A DNA stretch of 64,000 nt from Stenotrophomonas sp. BIO128-Bstrain (GCF_030128875.1 NZ_CP124620.1:3731001-3795000), one strand, 5' to 3'; positions 17,153 to 26,401 are shown, counted from the stretch's first letter. The notes: generated by a model from the sequence alone, not told the origin. Made by a program: numbers and translations.

Positions 17153-17898
17153 GGGCGGCGTTCCTGTTGCAGCAGCAGCGAGTGCAGGATGCGGGCGTCT
17201 TCGGCATCAAGATCTGCGGGAAGATCGTCGCGCCCGCGGAAGCGGCGATGGAAGGCGCCGACCGCGGCCGCCCGGTCGTCCATCGGGTAGCCGAAGGCCT
17301 GCAGGGCCATCCAGGCATCAAAGCCGGCCGGTGCCGGGCCATCGGCTGCGCGCGGCCATACGCCGAAACCGGCTTCGGCCAGCTGCTGCCACGGGAAGAA
17401 ACGGCTGGGATCCTGCTTGCGCGAGGGCGCCAGATCGGCATGCGCGATGATCTGGCTGGGCGGAATGCGCAGGCGCGTGCACAGGTCATCCAGCAGGCGG
17501 ATCAGGGCCGCGATCTGTGCCGGTGCGAACGGCGTGTCGCCATCGTTGTCGATCTCGATGCCGATCGAGGCCGAGTTGAGATCGGTGATCGTCCCCCAGC
17601 GACCGGGACCGGCATGCCAGGCGCGCCGGTCATCGCCAACCAGTTGGTAGATGTGGCCATCGGCCCCGACCAGATAGTGCGAACTGACCTTGCCGCCGCT
17701 GTTGGCGCTGCGCAGCGTGTCCAGGCTCTGCTGCACGGAATGCTGATCGGTGTGGTGCAACACGATCACCACCGGCGCGCGCGCGTTGTGGTTCGGCGAC
17801 GGCACCCAGGTGGCGAGCGGGCTGCGGACCTCGGTGCTGGCGCAGGCGGCGAGCAGCAGAAGGGCGAGCAGTGCGAGGGAAGTACGGGTCACGTGCAT
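17149..17898 (-). CDS. amiD: N-acetylmuramoyl-L-alanine amidase, AmiD/AmpDh-like lipoprotein
   Basis: 249 aa. Lipobox LLAAC, then an amidase-2 (AmpD-like) zinc domain: VVIVLHHTDQHSVQQSL (first His ligand), VSSHYLVGADGHIYQLV, RAWHAGPGRWGTITDLN, IIAHADLAPSRKQDPSRFFPW (last ligands). A C-terminal peptidoglycan-binding-like region (GFDAWMALQAFGYPM) follows. It removes the stem peptide from MurNAc or anhydro-MurNAc in the periplasm. ATG 17898 starts the lipoprotein signal; the open frame upstream lacks one. It is translationally coupled to mltA. Confidence 0.92.
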   Translation of the reverse strand: MHVTRTSLALLALLLLAACASTEVRSPLATWVPSPNHNARAPVVIVLHHTDQHSVQQSLDTLRSANSGGKVSSHYLVGADGHIYQLVGDDRRAWHAGPGRWGTITDLNSASIGIEIDNDGDTPFAPAQIAALIRLLDDLCTRLRIPPSQIIAHADLAPSRKQDPSRFFPWQQLAEAGFGVWPRAADGPAPAGFDAWMALQAFGYPMDDRAAAVGAFHRRFRGRDDLPADLDAEDARILHSLLLQQERRP

Positions 17899-17962
17899 GC
17901 CTGCATTGTGCGTGATTGCACGATCAGCTGCCAAAGCACGGTAATGCCCAGCGGGCGCCCAC

Positions 17963-17990
17963 AAAAAACCGGCGACCCGAAGGCCGCCGG
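17963..17990 (-). terminator. Intrinsic terminator of amtB
   Basis: On the minus strand, CCGGCG-GCCTTCGGGT-CGCCGG runs into TTTTTT, about 50 bp past the amtB stop codon. Confidence 0.85.
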
Positions 17991-18037
17991 CAAAGGTAGA
18001 ACATCTCTCTCGTTTCTAATGCGGTAGCGCGCGCGGA

Positions 18038-19471
18038 TCAGGCCTCGTAGGCCGACTCGCCGTGCGAGGTGACGTCCAGGCCGGTGCGCTCGGCTTCTTC
18101 GGTGACGCGCAGGCCGAACACCATGCGCACCACCAGCAGGATCAGCACGGTGGCTACGGCACACCAGACGATGGTGAAGCCGACGCTGACCAGCTGCACC
18201 CAGACCTGGTGGCCGATGTCCAGGTCGGCCTTGGTGCCGCCCAGCGACTGCGCGCTGAACACACCCGTGAGCAGCGCACCGACGATGCCGCCGATGCCGT
18301 GCACGCCGAACACATCGGCGGTGTCATCGACCTTGAGCAGGCGCTTGAGACCGGTGACGCCCCAGACGCAGACCACGCCGGCGACCAGGCCGATCACGAT
18401 CGCGCCCAGCGGGCCGACGGTGCCGCAGGCCGGGGTGATGCCGACCAGGCCGGCGACGGCGCCGGAGGCAGCGCCCAGTGCGGAGGGCTTGCCCTTGCTG
18501 ACCGCTTCGACCAGGGTCCAGCCCAGCACGGCAGCAGCGGTGGCCAGGATGGTGTTGATGAAGGCCAGCGAGGCGACGGTGTCAGCCGCAGCCGCCGAGC
18601 CGGCGTTGAAGCCGAACCAGCCCACCCACAGCAGCATCGCGCCGATGTAGGTGAACGGCACGTTGTGCGGCTTCAATGCGGTCTGGCCGTAGCCGATGCG
18701 CTTGCCCACGAAGTAGGCGCCCACCAGGCCGGCCACGCCGGCATTGATGTGGACCACGGTGCCACCGGCGAAGTCGATCGCGCCCATCTCACCGAGATAG
18801 CCGCCGCCCCACACGATGTGCGCCATCGGGATGTAGCTCAGGGTGAACCACAAGGCCGAGAACAGCAGCACGGCCTTGAACTTGATGCGCTCGGCGAAGG
18901 CACCCACGATCAGCGCGGTGGTGATGCCGGCGAAGGTCGACTGGAAAGCGACGAACAGATAATCCGGCAGACCGGCGATCGGCGTGTTGCCCACGGTATC
19001 CGGGCCGAAGCCCTTGAGGAAGGCGAACTCGGTGAACGAGCCGAAGAAGGCGTTGCCTTGGCTGAACACCGCGCTGTAGCCGTAGGCCACCCACAGCATC
19101 AGCACCAGCGAGAACACCACCAGGATCTGGCTGAGGATGGACAGCACGTTCTTGGAGCGCACCAGGCCGCCGTAGAACAGGGCCAGGCCCGGCACCACCA
19201 TCAGCAGCACCAGCAACGTGGAGGTGAGCATCCAGGCGACATCGCCGTGATCGAACGTGGCCGCCGCGGCGGCTTCGGCGACCGGGGCAGCCGTGGCCTC
19301 CGGCGTGGCCGGCAGCGGCTCGACCGCGACCGTCTCCGACGGTGCCGGAGTGACCTGGGCCTGGGCGTGCGCACTGCTGGAGAAGGCACCGACGGCCAGC
19401 GCGCTGAGCAGCATCATCAGGCACACGGCATGGAACCGGGCTTGCCACCCGGTGAACAAAGAGGTCTTCAT
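18038..19471 (-). CDS. amtB: Ammonium transporter AmtB
   Basis: 477 aa. An N-terminal signal and Ala/Pro/Val-rich periplasmic segment are followed by about eleven membrane helices. Hallmarks are DVAWMLTSTLLVLLMVVPGLALFYGGLVRSKN-type helix 1, the signature region around DFAGGTVVHINAGVAGLV, and the PII-contact tail ending GLDVTSHGESAYEA. AmtB conducts ammonium and is blocked by GlnK binding. It lies 18 bp downstream of glnK, the conserved glnK-amtB arrangement. Confidence 0.96.
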   Translation of the reverse strand: MKTSLFTGWQARFHAVCLMMLLSALAVGAFSSSAHAQAQVTPAPSETVAVEPLPATPEATAAPVAEAAAAATFDHGDVAWMLTSTLLVLLMVVPGLALFYGGLVRSKNVLSILSQILVVFSLVLMLWVAYGYSAVFSQGNAFFGSFTEFAFLKGFGPDTVGNTPIAGLPDYLFVAFQSTFAGITTALIVGAFAERIKFKAVLLFSALWFTLSYIPMAHIVWGGGYLGEMGAIDFAGGTVVHINAGVAGLVGAYFVGKRIGYGQTALKPHNVPFTYIGAMLLWVGWFGFNAGSAAAADTVASLAFINTILATAAAVLGWTLVEAVSKGKPSALGAASGAVAGLVGITPACGTVGPLGAIVIGLVAGVVCVWGVTGLKRLLKVDDTADVFGVHGIGGIVGALLTGVFSAQSLGGTKADLDIGHQVWVQLVSVGFTIVWCAVATVLILLVVRMVFGLRVTEEAERTGLDVTSHGESAYEA

Positions 19472-19489
19472 TGTGGGCTCCGAGTGGGG

Positions 19490-19879
<390 letters not shown>

Positions 19880-20034
19880 TCAACCGGCGGCCACTTGCAC
19901 ATGGCCGCCGGTCGTTGCGCCGAACGTTGCATGGGCCACGCCGTTGCCGACGCCCGAAGGGCGACGCCAGCGGTGACGCGGGAGGGAGGAAGGGCCCATG
20001 ACACGCGTCCGGTCTCTCTTGCCCCTGGTGGTGG

Positions 20035-20087
20035 AGCGGACCAACGGTCCGCTCTACCTTTTTCAGCGGACCGACGGTCCGCTCTAC
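20035..20087 (-). repeat. Two tandem SMAG repeats, 30-bp period
   Basis: AGCGGACC-A-ACGGTCCGCTCTAC (20035-20057) and AGCGGACC-G-ACGGTCCGCTCTAC (20065-20087), both with the GTAG head on the minus strand. The rest of the glnK-glnA gap (19829-20177) holds a long hairpin and no open frame of note. Confidence 0.85.
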
Positions 20088-20127
20088 AACATGGTCGCCT
20101 TGCCGGCTCCCCAGCCGGAAAAGCGGC

Positions 20128-20168
20128 GACGATGACGAAGGGTGGGAGGGAAATCCTTCGTCATCGTC
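20128..20168 (-). terminator. Long hairpin just after glnA
   Basis: GACGATGACGAAGG (20128-20141) and CCTTCGTCATCGTC (20155-20168) form a perfect 14-bp stem around a purine-rich 13-base loop. It starts 9 bp past the glnA stop. It lacks a T tract, so it may be a 3'-end stabiliser or attenuator for glnK-amtB rather than a classical terminator. Confidence 0.6.
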
Positions 20169-20177
20169 ACCTGTTGC

Positions 20178-21587
20178 TCAGTTCGCGTAGTACATCTGGT
20201 ACTCGAGCGGGTGGGTCGCCGCGCGGAACTTGGTGACTTCCTGCATCTTCAGCGCGATGTAGCCGTCGATGAAGTCGTCGCTCATCACGCCACCGGCCTT
20301 GAGGAACTCGCGGTCCTTGTCCAGCGCTTCCAGGGCCTGGTCCAGCGAGGAGCAGACCTGCGGGATCAGCTTCTCTTCTTCCGGCGGCAGGTCGTACAGA
20401 TCCTTGTCGCTCGGTGCGCCCGGGTCGATCTGGTTCTTGATGCCGTCCAGGCCGGCCATCATCAGCACGGTGAAGGTCAGGTAGCCGGACTGGATCGGAT
20501 CGGGGAAGCGCATTTCGATGCGGCGCGCCTTCGGGTTGGACACCCACGGAATGCGGCACGAAGCCGAACGGTTGCGGGCCGAGTAGGCCAGCATCACCGG
20601 GGCTTCGAAGCCCGGGACCAGGCGCTTGTAGCTGTTGGTGCCGGAGTTGGCGAAGGCATTGATCGCCTTGGCGTGCTTGAAGATGCCGCCGATGTACCAC
20701 AGCGCCAGCTGGCTCAGGCCGCCGTAGCCATCACCGGAGAACAGGTTGGTGCCGCCCTTGGAGAGCGACTGGTGCACGTGCATGCCGCTGCCGTTGTCGC
20801 CGACCAGCGGCTTGGGCATGAAGGTGGCAGTCTTGCCGTTGCGGTGGGCAACGTTCTTGATGACGTGCTTCATGCGCAGCAGTTCGTCGGCCTTCTGCAC
20901 CAGGGTGCTGAACTTGGTGCCGATTTCGCACTGGCCGGCAGTCGCCACTTCGTGGTGCTGCACTTCCACTTCGATGCCGACCTGTTCCAGGGTCTTGCAC
21001 ATTTCCGCACGCAGGTCGTGCAGCGAATCGGTCGGCGGGACCGGGAAGTAGCCGCCCTTGACGGCCGGACGGTAGCCGCTGTTGGCGCCGTCGTACTTGT
21101 CACCGGTGCTCCAGGCCGCTTCTTCGGAATCGATCTTGAAGAAGGTGTGGCCCATGTCGTTGGCGAAGCGGACCGAATCGAAGATGAAGAACTCCGGCTC
21201 CGGACCGAAGAAGGCCTGCTCGGCGATGCCGGAGGACTTCAGGTAGGCCTCGGCGCGCTTGGCGATGCCGCGCGGGCAGCGGCCGTACGGCTGCATGGTG
21301 GCCGGATCGAGGATGTCGCAGCTGATGACCAGGGTCGGGTCGGCGTAGAACGGGTCGATGTAGGCGCTGGACGGGTCCGGCAGCAGGACCATGTCCGACT
21401 CGTTGATGCCCTTCCAGCCGGCGATCGAGCTGCCATCGAACATCTTGCCTTCTTCAAACAGCGACGGCTCCACGATGCTGACCGGGAAGGTGACGTGCTG
21501 CTCGATACCACGCATATCGACGAAACGCAGGTCGACGAACTCGATCTGGTTGTCCTTGATCAGCTTCTCAACATTTTCCACGGACAT
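20178..21587 (-). CDS. glnA: Glutamine synthetase type I
   Basis: 469 aa, typical GSI-beta length. It makes glutamine from glutamate, ammonia and ATP as a dodecamer. Landmarks are [22 protein letters not shown], metal-binding [21 protein letters not shown] (NGSGMH), [13 protein letters not shown] segment and RIEMRFPDP. The adenylylation Tyr398 sits in [11 protein letters not shown], indicating GlnE control. GAGG precedes the ATG. Transcription should depend on the sigma-54/NtrC sites at 21626-21750. Confidence 0.98.
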   Translation of the reverse strand: MSVENVEKLIKDNQIEFVDLRFVDMRGIEQHVTFPVSIVEPSLFEEGKMFDGSSIAGWKGINESDMVLLPDPSSAYIDPFYADPTLVISCDILDPATMQPYGRCPRGIAKRAEAYLKSSGIAEQAFFGPEPEFFIFDSVRFANDMGHTFFKIDSEEAAWSTGDKYDGANSGYRPAVKGGYFPVPPTDSLHDLRAEMCKTLEQVGIEVEVQHHEVATAGQCEIGTKFSTLVQKADELLRMKHVIKNVAHRNGKTATFMPKPLVGDNGSGMHVHQSLSKGGTNLFSGDGYGGLSQLALWYIGGIFKHAKAINAFANSGTNSYKRLVPGFEAPVMLAYSARNRSASCRIPWVSNPKARRIEMRFPDPIQSGYLTFTVLMMAGLDGIKNQIDPGAPSDKDLYDLPPEEEKLIPQVCSSLDQALEALDKDREFLKAGGVMSDDFIDGYIALKMQEVTKFRAATHPLEYQMYYAN

Positions 21588-21625
21588 CGGTGAAACCTCA
21601 GATGGGTGATTGCCTGAGTGGATAG

Positions 21626-21641
21626 AGCAATCCCCGTGCCA
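21626..21641 (-). promoter_or_regulatory. Sigma-54 promoter of glnA
   Basis: On the minus strand the sequence reads TGGCAC-GGGGA-TTGCT, matching the -24/-12 consensus (TGGCAC-N5-TTGCW). It lies about 40 bp upstream of the glnA start. Confidence 0.9.
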
Positions 21642-21706
21642 ACTTTTCAGACTTCACAAACCCTTGATTTCACTGGGCTGCCCGACCCCGCAGTGCACGG
21701 CTATCC

Positions 21707-21721
21707 GCACCAAAATAGTGC
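21707..21721. promoter_or_regulatory. NtrC-binding dyad 1 upstream of glnA
   Basis: GCAC-CAAAATA-GTGC, the GCAC-N7-GTGC arrangement of enterobacterial NtrC enhancers. It is centred about 100 bp upstream of the predicted glnA transcription start. Confidence 0.8.
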
Positions 21722-21735
21722 GCGCCCTGCACCAC

Positions 21736-21750
21736 GCACACATTTGGTGC
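21736..21750. promoter_or_regulatory. NtrC-binding dyad 2 upstream of glnA
   Basis: GCAC-ACATTTG-GTGC, the same arrangement as dyad 1 and 29 bp further upstream. That is close to three helical turns, so two NtrC dimers could bind the same DNA face. Confidence 0.8.
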
Positions 21751-21810
21751 GGGACGCGGATGTTTTATGCTGCCTCCCGATTTCACCCATTCCGAGCCCC
21801 AGCCCCCCCG

Positions 21811-22605
21811 ATGTCCGACCTGCTCTCCGCCCTCCTTCTGGGCATTCTTGAAGGCCTCACCGAATTCCTGCCGATCTCCAGCACCGGCCACCTGCTGATC
21901 GCCCAGCACTGGTTGGGCGCACGCTCGGACTTCTTCAACATCATCATCCAGGCCGGCGCGATCCTGGCGATCACGCTGGTGTTCCGGCAGCGGCTGTGGA
22001 CCCTGGCGACCGGCCTGCATGAGCGCGCCAACCGCGATTACGTGCTCAAGCTCGGCACCGCCTTCCTGGTCACCGCCGTGGTCGGCCTGCCGGTCCGCCT
22101 GGCCGGCTGGGAACTGCCGGAGACGGTCACGCCGGTAGCCTGGGCACTGATCATCGGCGGCCTGTGGATGATCCTGGTGGAGGCCTACACCGCACGCCTG
22201 CCCGAGCGCGATGAGGTGACCTGGAAGGTCGCCATCCTGGTCGGTGTGGCGCAGGTGGTGGCCGGTGTGTTCCCGGGCACCTCGCGGTCGGCGGCGGCGA
22301 TCTTCATCGCGATGCTGTTCGGCCTGAGCCGCCGCGCGAAAGCCACCGAGTTCGTGTTCCTGGTCGGCATCCCGACCATGTTCGCCGCCAGCGGCTATGC
22401 CTTCCTGGAACTGGCCAAGGACGGCAAGCTCGCCAGTGAGAACTGGACCGACGTCGGCGTGGCCTTCCTTGCCGCGGTCGTCACCGGCTTCATCGTAGTG
22501 AAGTGGTTGCTGGGCTACATCAAGTCGCACAAGTTCACGGCGTTCGCGGTCTACCGCATCGCACTGGGCGCGGCCTTGCTGCTCTGGTTGCCCGCTGGCA
22601 ACTGA
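21811..22605 (+). CDS. uppP: Undecaprenyl-diphosphate phosphatase
   Basis: 264 aa, polytopic membrane protein. It recycles the C55 lipid carrier for peptidoglycan and O-antigen synthesis; overexpression gives bacitracin resistance. The two family motifs are present: LEGLTEFLPISSTGHLLI (14-31) and the PGTSRSAAAI motif with its catalytic Arg. The gene diverges from glnA, and its start lies 61 bp from NtrC dyad 2. The sequence TTGGTG-N16-TATGCT at 21744-21771 could be its promoter, overlapping that dyad. Confidence 0.95.
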   Translation: MSDLLSALLLGILEGLTEFLPISSTGHLLIAQHWLGARSDFFNIIIQAGAILAITLVFRQRLWTLATGLHERANRDYVLKLGTAFLVTAVVGLPVRLAGWELPETVTPVAWALIIGGLWMILVEAYTARLPERDEVTWKVAILVGVAQVVAGVFPGTSRSAAAIFIAMLFGLSRRAKATEFVFLVGIPTMFAASGYAFLELAKDGKLASENWTDVGVAFLAAVVTGFIVVKWLLGYIKSHKFTAFAVYRIALGAALLLWLPAGN

Positions 22606-22614
22606 ACGGCCCGG

Positions 22615-22652
22615 CGCCGGCGCAACCCCGTTGGGGGCGCGCCGGCGTTTTT
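22615..22652 (+). terminator. Terminator of uppP
   Basis: CGCCGGCGC at 22615-22623 pairs with GCGCCGGCG at 22639-22647, followed by TTTTT. Confidence 0.85.
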
Positions 22653-22676
22653 CCCCAGGTTCCCAAGGAGATGTAC

Positions 22677-23501
22677 ATGAAACGCACCCTGATGCTGATG
22701 CTGCCGCTGGCCCTGATGGCCGCCTGCAGCAACCCTTCCACCGCCCCGGCCGGCCGCGATGACCTCGCCCCGGCACCGACCGCCGCCGCCGACCAGGCTG
22801 CCGTGGCCCGCCTGGATGTGCAGCGCCTGCAGGGCAGCCATTGGCGCCTGGAATCGGCCACCGATGCCAGCGGCAAGCGCATCGATGCGCTGTTCGCCCG
22901 CGCCGACAAGCCGGTCACGCTGGACTTCAAGGATGACCGCATCGCGATCAGCAACACCTGCAACCGCATGGGCGGGGGCTACACGCTGGCCGATGGTTCG
23001 CTGACCGTCTCGCCGATGGCCTCGACCATGATGGCCTGCACCGACAAGAACCTGATGGCGCTGGACCAGGCCGTGGGCAGCCGCCTGGAAGGCGCGCTCA
23101 AGACCGAGCTGGGCGATGCCGGCCAGCTGACCCTGCGTACCGCCAACGGCGATGTGCTGGTGTTCACCCCGGAGCCGACCGCTGAGACCCGCTACGGCGG
23201 CGAAGGCGAAACGGTGTTCCTGGAGGTGGCCGCGCAGACCAAGCCGTGCCCGCACCCGCTGATCCGCGACAAGCAGTGCCTGCAGACGCGCGAGATCCGC
23301 TACGACGCCAATGGCATCAAGCAGGGCGAGCCGGGCGAGTGGCAGAACTTCTACGACGTCATCGAGGGCTACACCCACGAAGACGGCGTGCGCAACGTGG
23401 TGCGCGTGAAGCGCTACACGATCGCCAACCCACCGGCCGATGCCTCGTCCAACGCCTACGTGCTGGACATGGTGGTCGAGTCGGCGAACGAGAAGAAATA
23501 A
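22677..23501 (+). CDS. META and DUF4377 domain lipoprotein
   Basis: 274 aa. Lipobox MAAC (Cys16). A META domain (about 50-165) contains LQGSHWRLESA, the SNTCNRMGGGYTL motif and a second Cys pair region (MMACTDKNLM), as in HslJ-like proteins. A DUF4377 domain follows (about 178-265: TVFLEVAAQTKPC, DKQCLQTREIRYD, EGYTHEDGVRNVVRVKRYTI). This two-domain envelope lipoprotein is common in proteobacteria and is loosely linked to stress or novobiocin tolerance. ATG 22677 has AAGGAG six bases away; the ATG at 22671 is too close to it. Confidence 0.88.
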   Translation: MKRTLMLMLPLALMAACSNPSTAPAGRDDLAPAPTAAADQAAVARLDVQRLQGSHWRLESATDASGKRIDALFARADKPVTLDFKDDRIAISNTCNRMGGGYTLADGSLTVSPMASTMMACTDKNLMALDQAVGSRLEGALKTELGDAGQLTLRTANGDVLVFTPEPTAETRYGGEGETVFLEVAAQTKPCPHPLIRDKQCLQTREIRYDANGIKQGEPGEWQNFYDVIEGYTHEDGVRNVVRVKRYTIANPPADASSNAYVLDMVVESANEKK

Positions 23502-23507
23502 GAACGC

Positions 23508-23534
23508 AGAAGGGCGGCCGCTGGCCGCCCTTCT
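23508..23534. terminator. Terminator after the META lipoprotein gene
   Basis: AGAAGGGCGGCC-GCT-GGCCGCCCTTCT, a perfect 12-bp stem 6 bases past the stop codon, followed by TCATCC. The U tract is short. Confidence 0.75.
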
Positions 23535-23540
23535 TCATCC

Positions 23541-23638
23541 TGTAGTGCCGGCCGCTGGCCGGCTCCCGACTGTAGTGCCGGCCGCTGGCCGGCTCCCGAC
23601 AGTACCTACCGGATGTAACGCCGACCAACGGTCGGCAC
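23541..23638 (+). repeat. SMAG array: exact 30-bp tandem duplication plus a third copy
   Basis: The 30-bp unit TGTAGTGCCGGCCGCTGGCC plus GGCTCCCGAC occurs twice without mismatch (23541-23570, 23571-23600). A third element of another subtype starts at 23615 (GTAACGCCGACC-AAC-GGTCGGCAC). All lie in the convergent gap before the YbhB-type gene. Confidence 0.9.
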
Positions 23639-23649
23639 CCACCGGGGGA

Positions 23650-24261
23650 TCACGCCAGCGCCGGGTTCAACGTATACGTGCCATGCAGCGATGCTTCGGC
23701 CAGCACGTGCCCGTGCATCGCATGCAGCACATCGGCAGCGGTAAACGGCGTGGGCAGCTCCAGCTGCGCCACGTCCAGCGCGAACACGCGGAAGAAGTAG
23801 CGGTGCACGCGCTCGTCGTTGAACGGCGGGTACGGGCCGTCATAGCCCAGGTACTGGCCGGCCATGTCCGGATTGCCGGCGAACCAACCGGTGAAATCGT
23901 TCAGGCCCTGGCGGCTGCCCGCCGGGCCGGCCGGCTGGGTCTTGCCGCGCACGGTGAAGCCGTCGCTGCAGCTGCCCGCGGCCAGCGCGCGCACATCGGC
24001 CGGAATATCGGCCATCGCCCAGTGCGCGAAGTGCGCACGCGGTTGATCGCGTGGCACCGTGCAATCCTGGCGGCCGACCGTATCGGGCACGGTCGGCACA
24101 TCCGGGTCGATGCACAGCAGCGCGAACGACCGGGTGCCGGCCGGCACATCGTGCCAGGCCAGCTGCGGGTTGCGGTTGGGGGCGAAGCCTTCGGCATCGC
24201 CGGCCGCGAAGGTGGCGGCGATCGGTTGGCCGTTGGTGATGCTGTCACTGCTCAGATGCAT
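23650..24261 (-). CDS. YbhB/YbcL-family (PEBP, Raf-kinase-inhibitor-like) protein
   Basis: 203 aa. The PEBP core is clear: NRNPQLAWHDVPAGTRSFALLCIDPDVP (ligand pocket), HFAHWAMADIPADVRALA, GYDGPYPPFNDERVHRYFFRVFALDV and HGHVLAEASLHGTY. No signal peptide, so it is cytosolic. Bacterial members have no established function. AAGGAGACCTGT gives a strong ribosome-binding site. The next gene upstream on the strand ends 10 bp away, so the two are likely cotranscribed. Confidence 0.9.
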   Translation of the reverse strand: MHLSSDSITNGQPIAATFAAGDAEGFAPNRNPQLAWHDVPAGTRSFALLCIDPDVPTVPDTVGRQDCTVPRDQPRAHFAHWAMADIPADVRALAAGSCSDGFTVRGKTQPAGPAGSRQGLNDFTGWFAGNPDMAGQYLGYDGPYPPFNDERVHRYFFRVFALDVAQLELPTPFTAADVLHAMHGHVLAEASLHGTYTLNPALA

Positions 24262-24271
24262 ACAGGTCTCC

Positions 24272-26341
24272 TTATTCTTCCGGGTAACCCAGGCGCACCG
24301 CGACCGAGGTCAGCAGCGCGAACGCCGGCCCCATCACCTCGCGGTAATCGCGCCAGTGGCCGGGGGCCATGCGGGCCGGGCCCAGCGTGCCGGCCGGCGG
24401 GAAACGCATGCCGAAGTGGGCACCGAGGAACTCGGCCATCGCCTGCGGGTCGTTGCCGATCTCGTCGATCTTCAACAGCGCGTGCGGGTACAGGCTCTGC
24501 TCGTGCAGGGTGGCGACCTGGGCCAGCGCACGCGCCAGCCATTCGGCCGCTTCGTGCACCGAGGTCACCGCGAGCGGGGCCGGGGCACTGAAGGCGATCC
24601 ACTCCAGCAGCATGTCGCGCGGGTCGCGCAGCACGATGACCAGGCGTGCCTCCGGCAGCTGGGGGCGCAGCGCCCACAGCAGCGCGTTGTCCCACCACAG
24701 CAGCCAATCGATCACCGCCCCGTCGGCGATGCCCCGGGCTGGCAACTGGCTGCGCCACTGCTCCACCAGTGCCTCGGGCGTGAGCTTGCCGGTCGAGAGC
24801 TCCTGCAGCGTGTGATAGCGCTGGAAGGGATCGTTGGGCGGCGTCGGCCCGAAGCGGTCACCACGCATCACCGGGCTGGCGGCGGCCATCGCGGCGACCA
24901 CGCGTTCAACGCCGGAGCCGGGCGCGCCCCAGATGAACAACGGAGCGATCGCATTGTCTTCAGCCACCGGCGCAAGGTCCGGCCAGCTCAGCGGTGCCTT
25001 GGCCTGCGGCGGCAGGGGCAGGCGCTGCGGCGCCTCGGCCGCATGCAGGTCGACCCACGTCCGCAGCGCATCGTGGTACTGGCCGGCACGGTCCTGCACT
25101 GAGCCCAGCCAGGCGCGCAGTCCCGCCCGGGCATCCTCCGGGGCCGTGTCCAGCAGCGCCTGCACGCGCGCGATCGCGGCAGCCGGCTCACGCGTGAGCA
25201 GTCCATCGACCAGGCGCACTTCACCGGAAACCCGGCCCGGCTCCAGCGCGACGATGCGCTCGGCCACGGCCTCGGCCTGGTTGGCTTCGTTGTTCATGTC
25301 GTGCAGGCGCAAACGCGTTTCCAGTGCCGGCAGGTGCTCCGGCATGGCCTGCAGCCAGCGTTCGCCCACGGCCACCGCTTCCGGGCCACCCACCGGTTCC
25401 ACGGTAAGGCGCGCCATCCACAGGTCATGCACCTCGGGATGATCGGCCAGGGTCGCATCCAGCGTCTCGCGGGCCTGCTGTTCACGGCCCAGGCGCTGCC
25501 ACGCCATCAGCAGCAGCTGCAGCGTGTGCCGATCGGAGGGCCACTGCGCCAGCACCGGCAGCAGGTGCTCCAGCGCCTGCAACGGCTGGCCGGCCTGCAG
25601 TTCGAGCTCGCCGGCCAGGCGGCGCATGGCCGGCGTATCGCCGCCGGGCACGGCCAGGACCTGGCGCATCATGTCCGCTGCGCTCTCCAGGTTGCCCTGG
25701 CGCAGCGCGAGCTGGACGACCAGCCCCTGCAGGGCGGTGGTGGCCGGATTCAGGGCAAGCACCCGGCGGAAGGCCTGCTCCGCGAAGGCCAGCATGTCCT
25801 TGCCCAGGTAGGCAAAGCCCAGTGCGTAAAGCACCCGGGCATCATCCGGCAGCGCCTGGCTGGCCGCCGAGAGCTGGGCCAGCGCGCGATCCACCTCACC
25901 CCGGCGCAGCGCGACCATGCCCGAGAGGGCGGCCAGTTCCGGATGTTCCTCATCCACGCGCAGGCCCAGGCGGGTCAGGCGGTCGGCGTCGTCCACGTCA
26001 TTGCGGGCCAGCGCCAGGTGCGCCTGCATCACGTACGCGGACAGTTCGTTGGGGTTGAGTTCGGCGGTGCGGTCCAGCGCCGAGCCGGCTGCGTCGAACT
26101 GGCGCAGGGCCAGCAACAGGCCGGCCTGCTGCAGATGCAGGTCGGCGTTGTCCGGCGCCAGCGTCAGGGCCTGCTGCAGGCTGGCCAGCGCGTCATCGAA
26201 CTGGCCCTGCTGCTGCAGCGACAGCGACAGCCAGCGGTGTGCCTGCGGCTGCTCCGGCTCGGCCGCGATCCACTCGCGCGCCAGCTGCACGGCATCGTCC
26301 ACCGCATTGCGGCGCAGGGCTTGGAGAATCTGGTCTTGCAT
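24272..26341 (-). CDS. TPR-repeat sulfotransferase-family protein
   Basis: 689 aa. About 430 residues of tetratricopeptide repeats come first (AHRWLSLSLQQQGQFDDALASL; ALGFAYLGKDMLAFAEQAF). A sulfotransferase-3-like domain follows: the 5'-phosphosulfate loop in FIWGAPGSGVERVVAAM and a 3'-phosphate strand VIVLRDPRDMLLEW. The loop has GSGVE in place of the usual GTS/GSTL, and no PAPS-synthesis genes are nearby. Substrate unknown; such proteins may sulfate peptides or glycans. No signal peptide is seen. Confidence 0.85.
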   Translation of the reverse strand: MQDQILQALRRNAVDDAVQLAREWIAAEPEQPQAHRWLSLSLQQQGQFDDALASLQQALTLAPDNADLHLQQAGLLLALRQFDAAGSALDRTAELNPNELSAYVMQAHLALARNDVDDADRLTRLGLRVDEEHPELAALSGMVALRRGEVDRALAQLSAASQALPDDARVLYALGFAYLGKDMLAFAEQAFRRVLALNPATTALQGLVVQLALRQGNLESAADMMRQVLAVPGGDTPAMRRLAGELELQAGQPLQALEHLLPVLAQWPSDRHTLQLLLMAWQRLGREQQARETLDATLADHPEVHDLWMARLTVEPVGGPEAVAVGERWLQAMPEHLPALETRLRLHDMNNEANQAEAVAERIVALEPGRVSGEVRLVDGLLTREPAAAIARVQALLDTAPEDARAGLRAWLGSVQDRAGQYHDALRTWVDLHAAEAPQRLPLPPQAKAPLSWPDLAPVAEDNAIAPLFIWGAPGSGVERVVAAMAAASPVMRGDRFGPTPPNDPFQRYHTLQELSTGKLTPEALVEQWRSQLPARGIADGAVIDWLLWWDNALLWALRPQLPEARLVIVLRDPRDMLLEWIAFSAPAPLAVTSVHEAAEWLARALAQVATLHEQSLYPHALLKIDEIGNDPQAMAEFLGAHFGMRFPPAGTLGPARMAPGHWRDYREVMGPAFALLTSVAVRLGYPEE

Positions 26342-26401
26342 GACGGTCCGAACTCGAGGGCAAACCCCGATTGTAGCGGGGCCGGCCGGCCAGAACGGCT
26401 G

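Noticed and set aside
19928..19943. Possible sigma-54 promoter for glnK (minus strand CGGCGTG-N4-ATGCA)
   Set aside because: GG and GC have the right spacing, but the first T and the AC of TGGCAC are missing; too weak to annotate.
23541..23600. CRISPR-like direct repeats
   Set aside because: Only two full copies, abutting without unique spacers, and the unit is a palindromic SMAG element also found elsewhere in the window; no cas genes.
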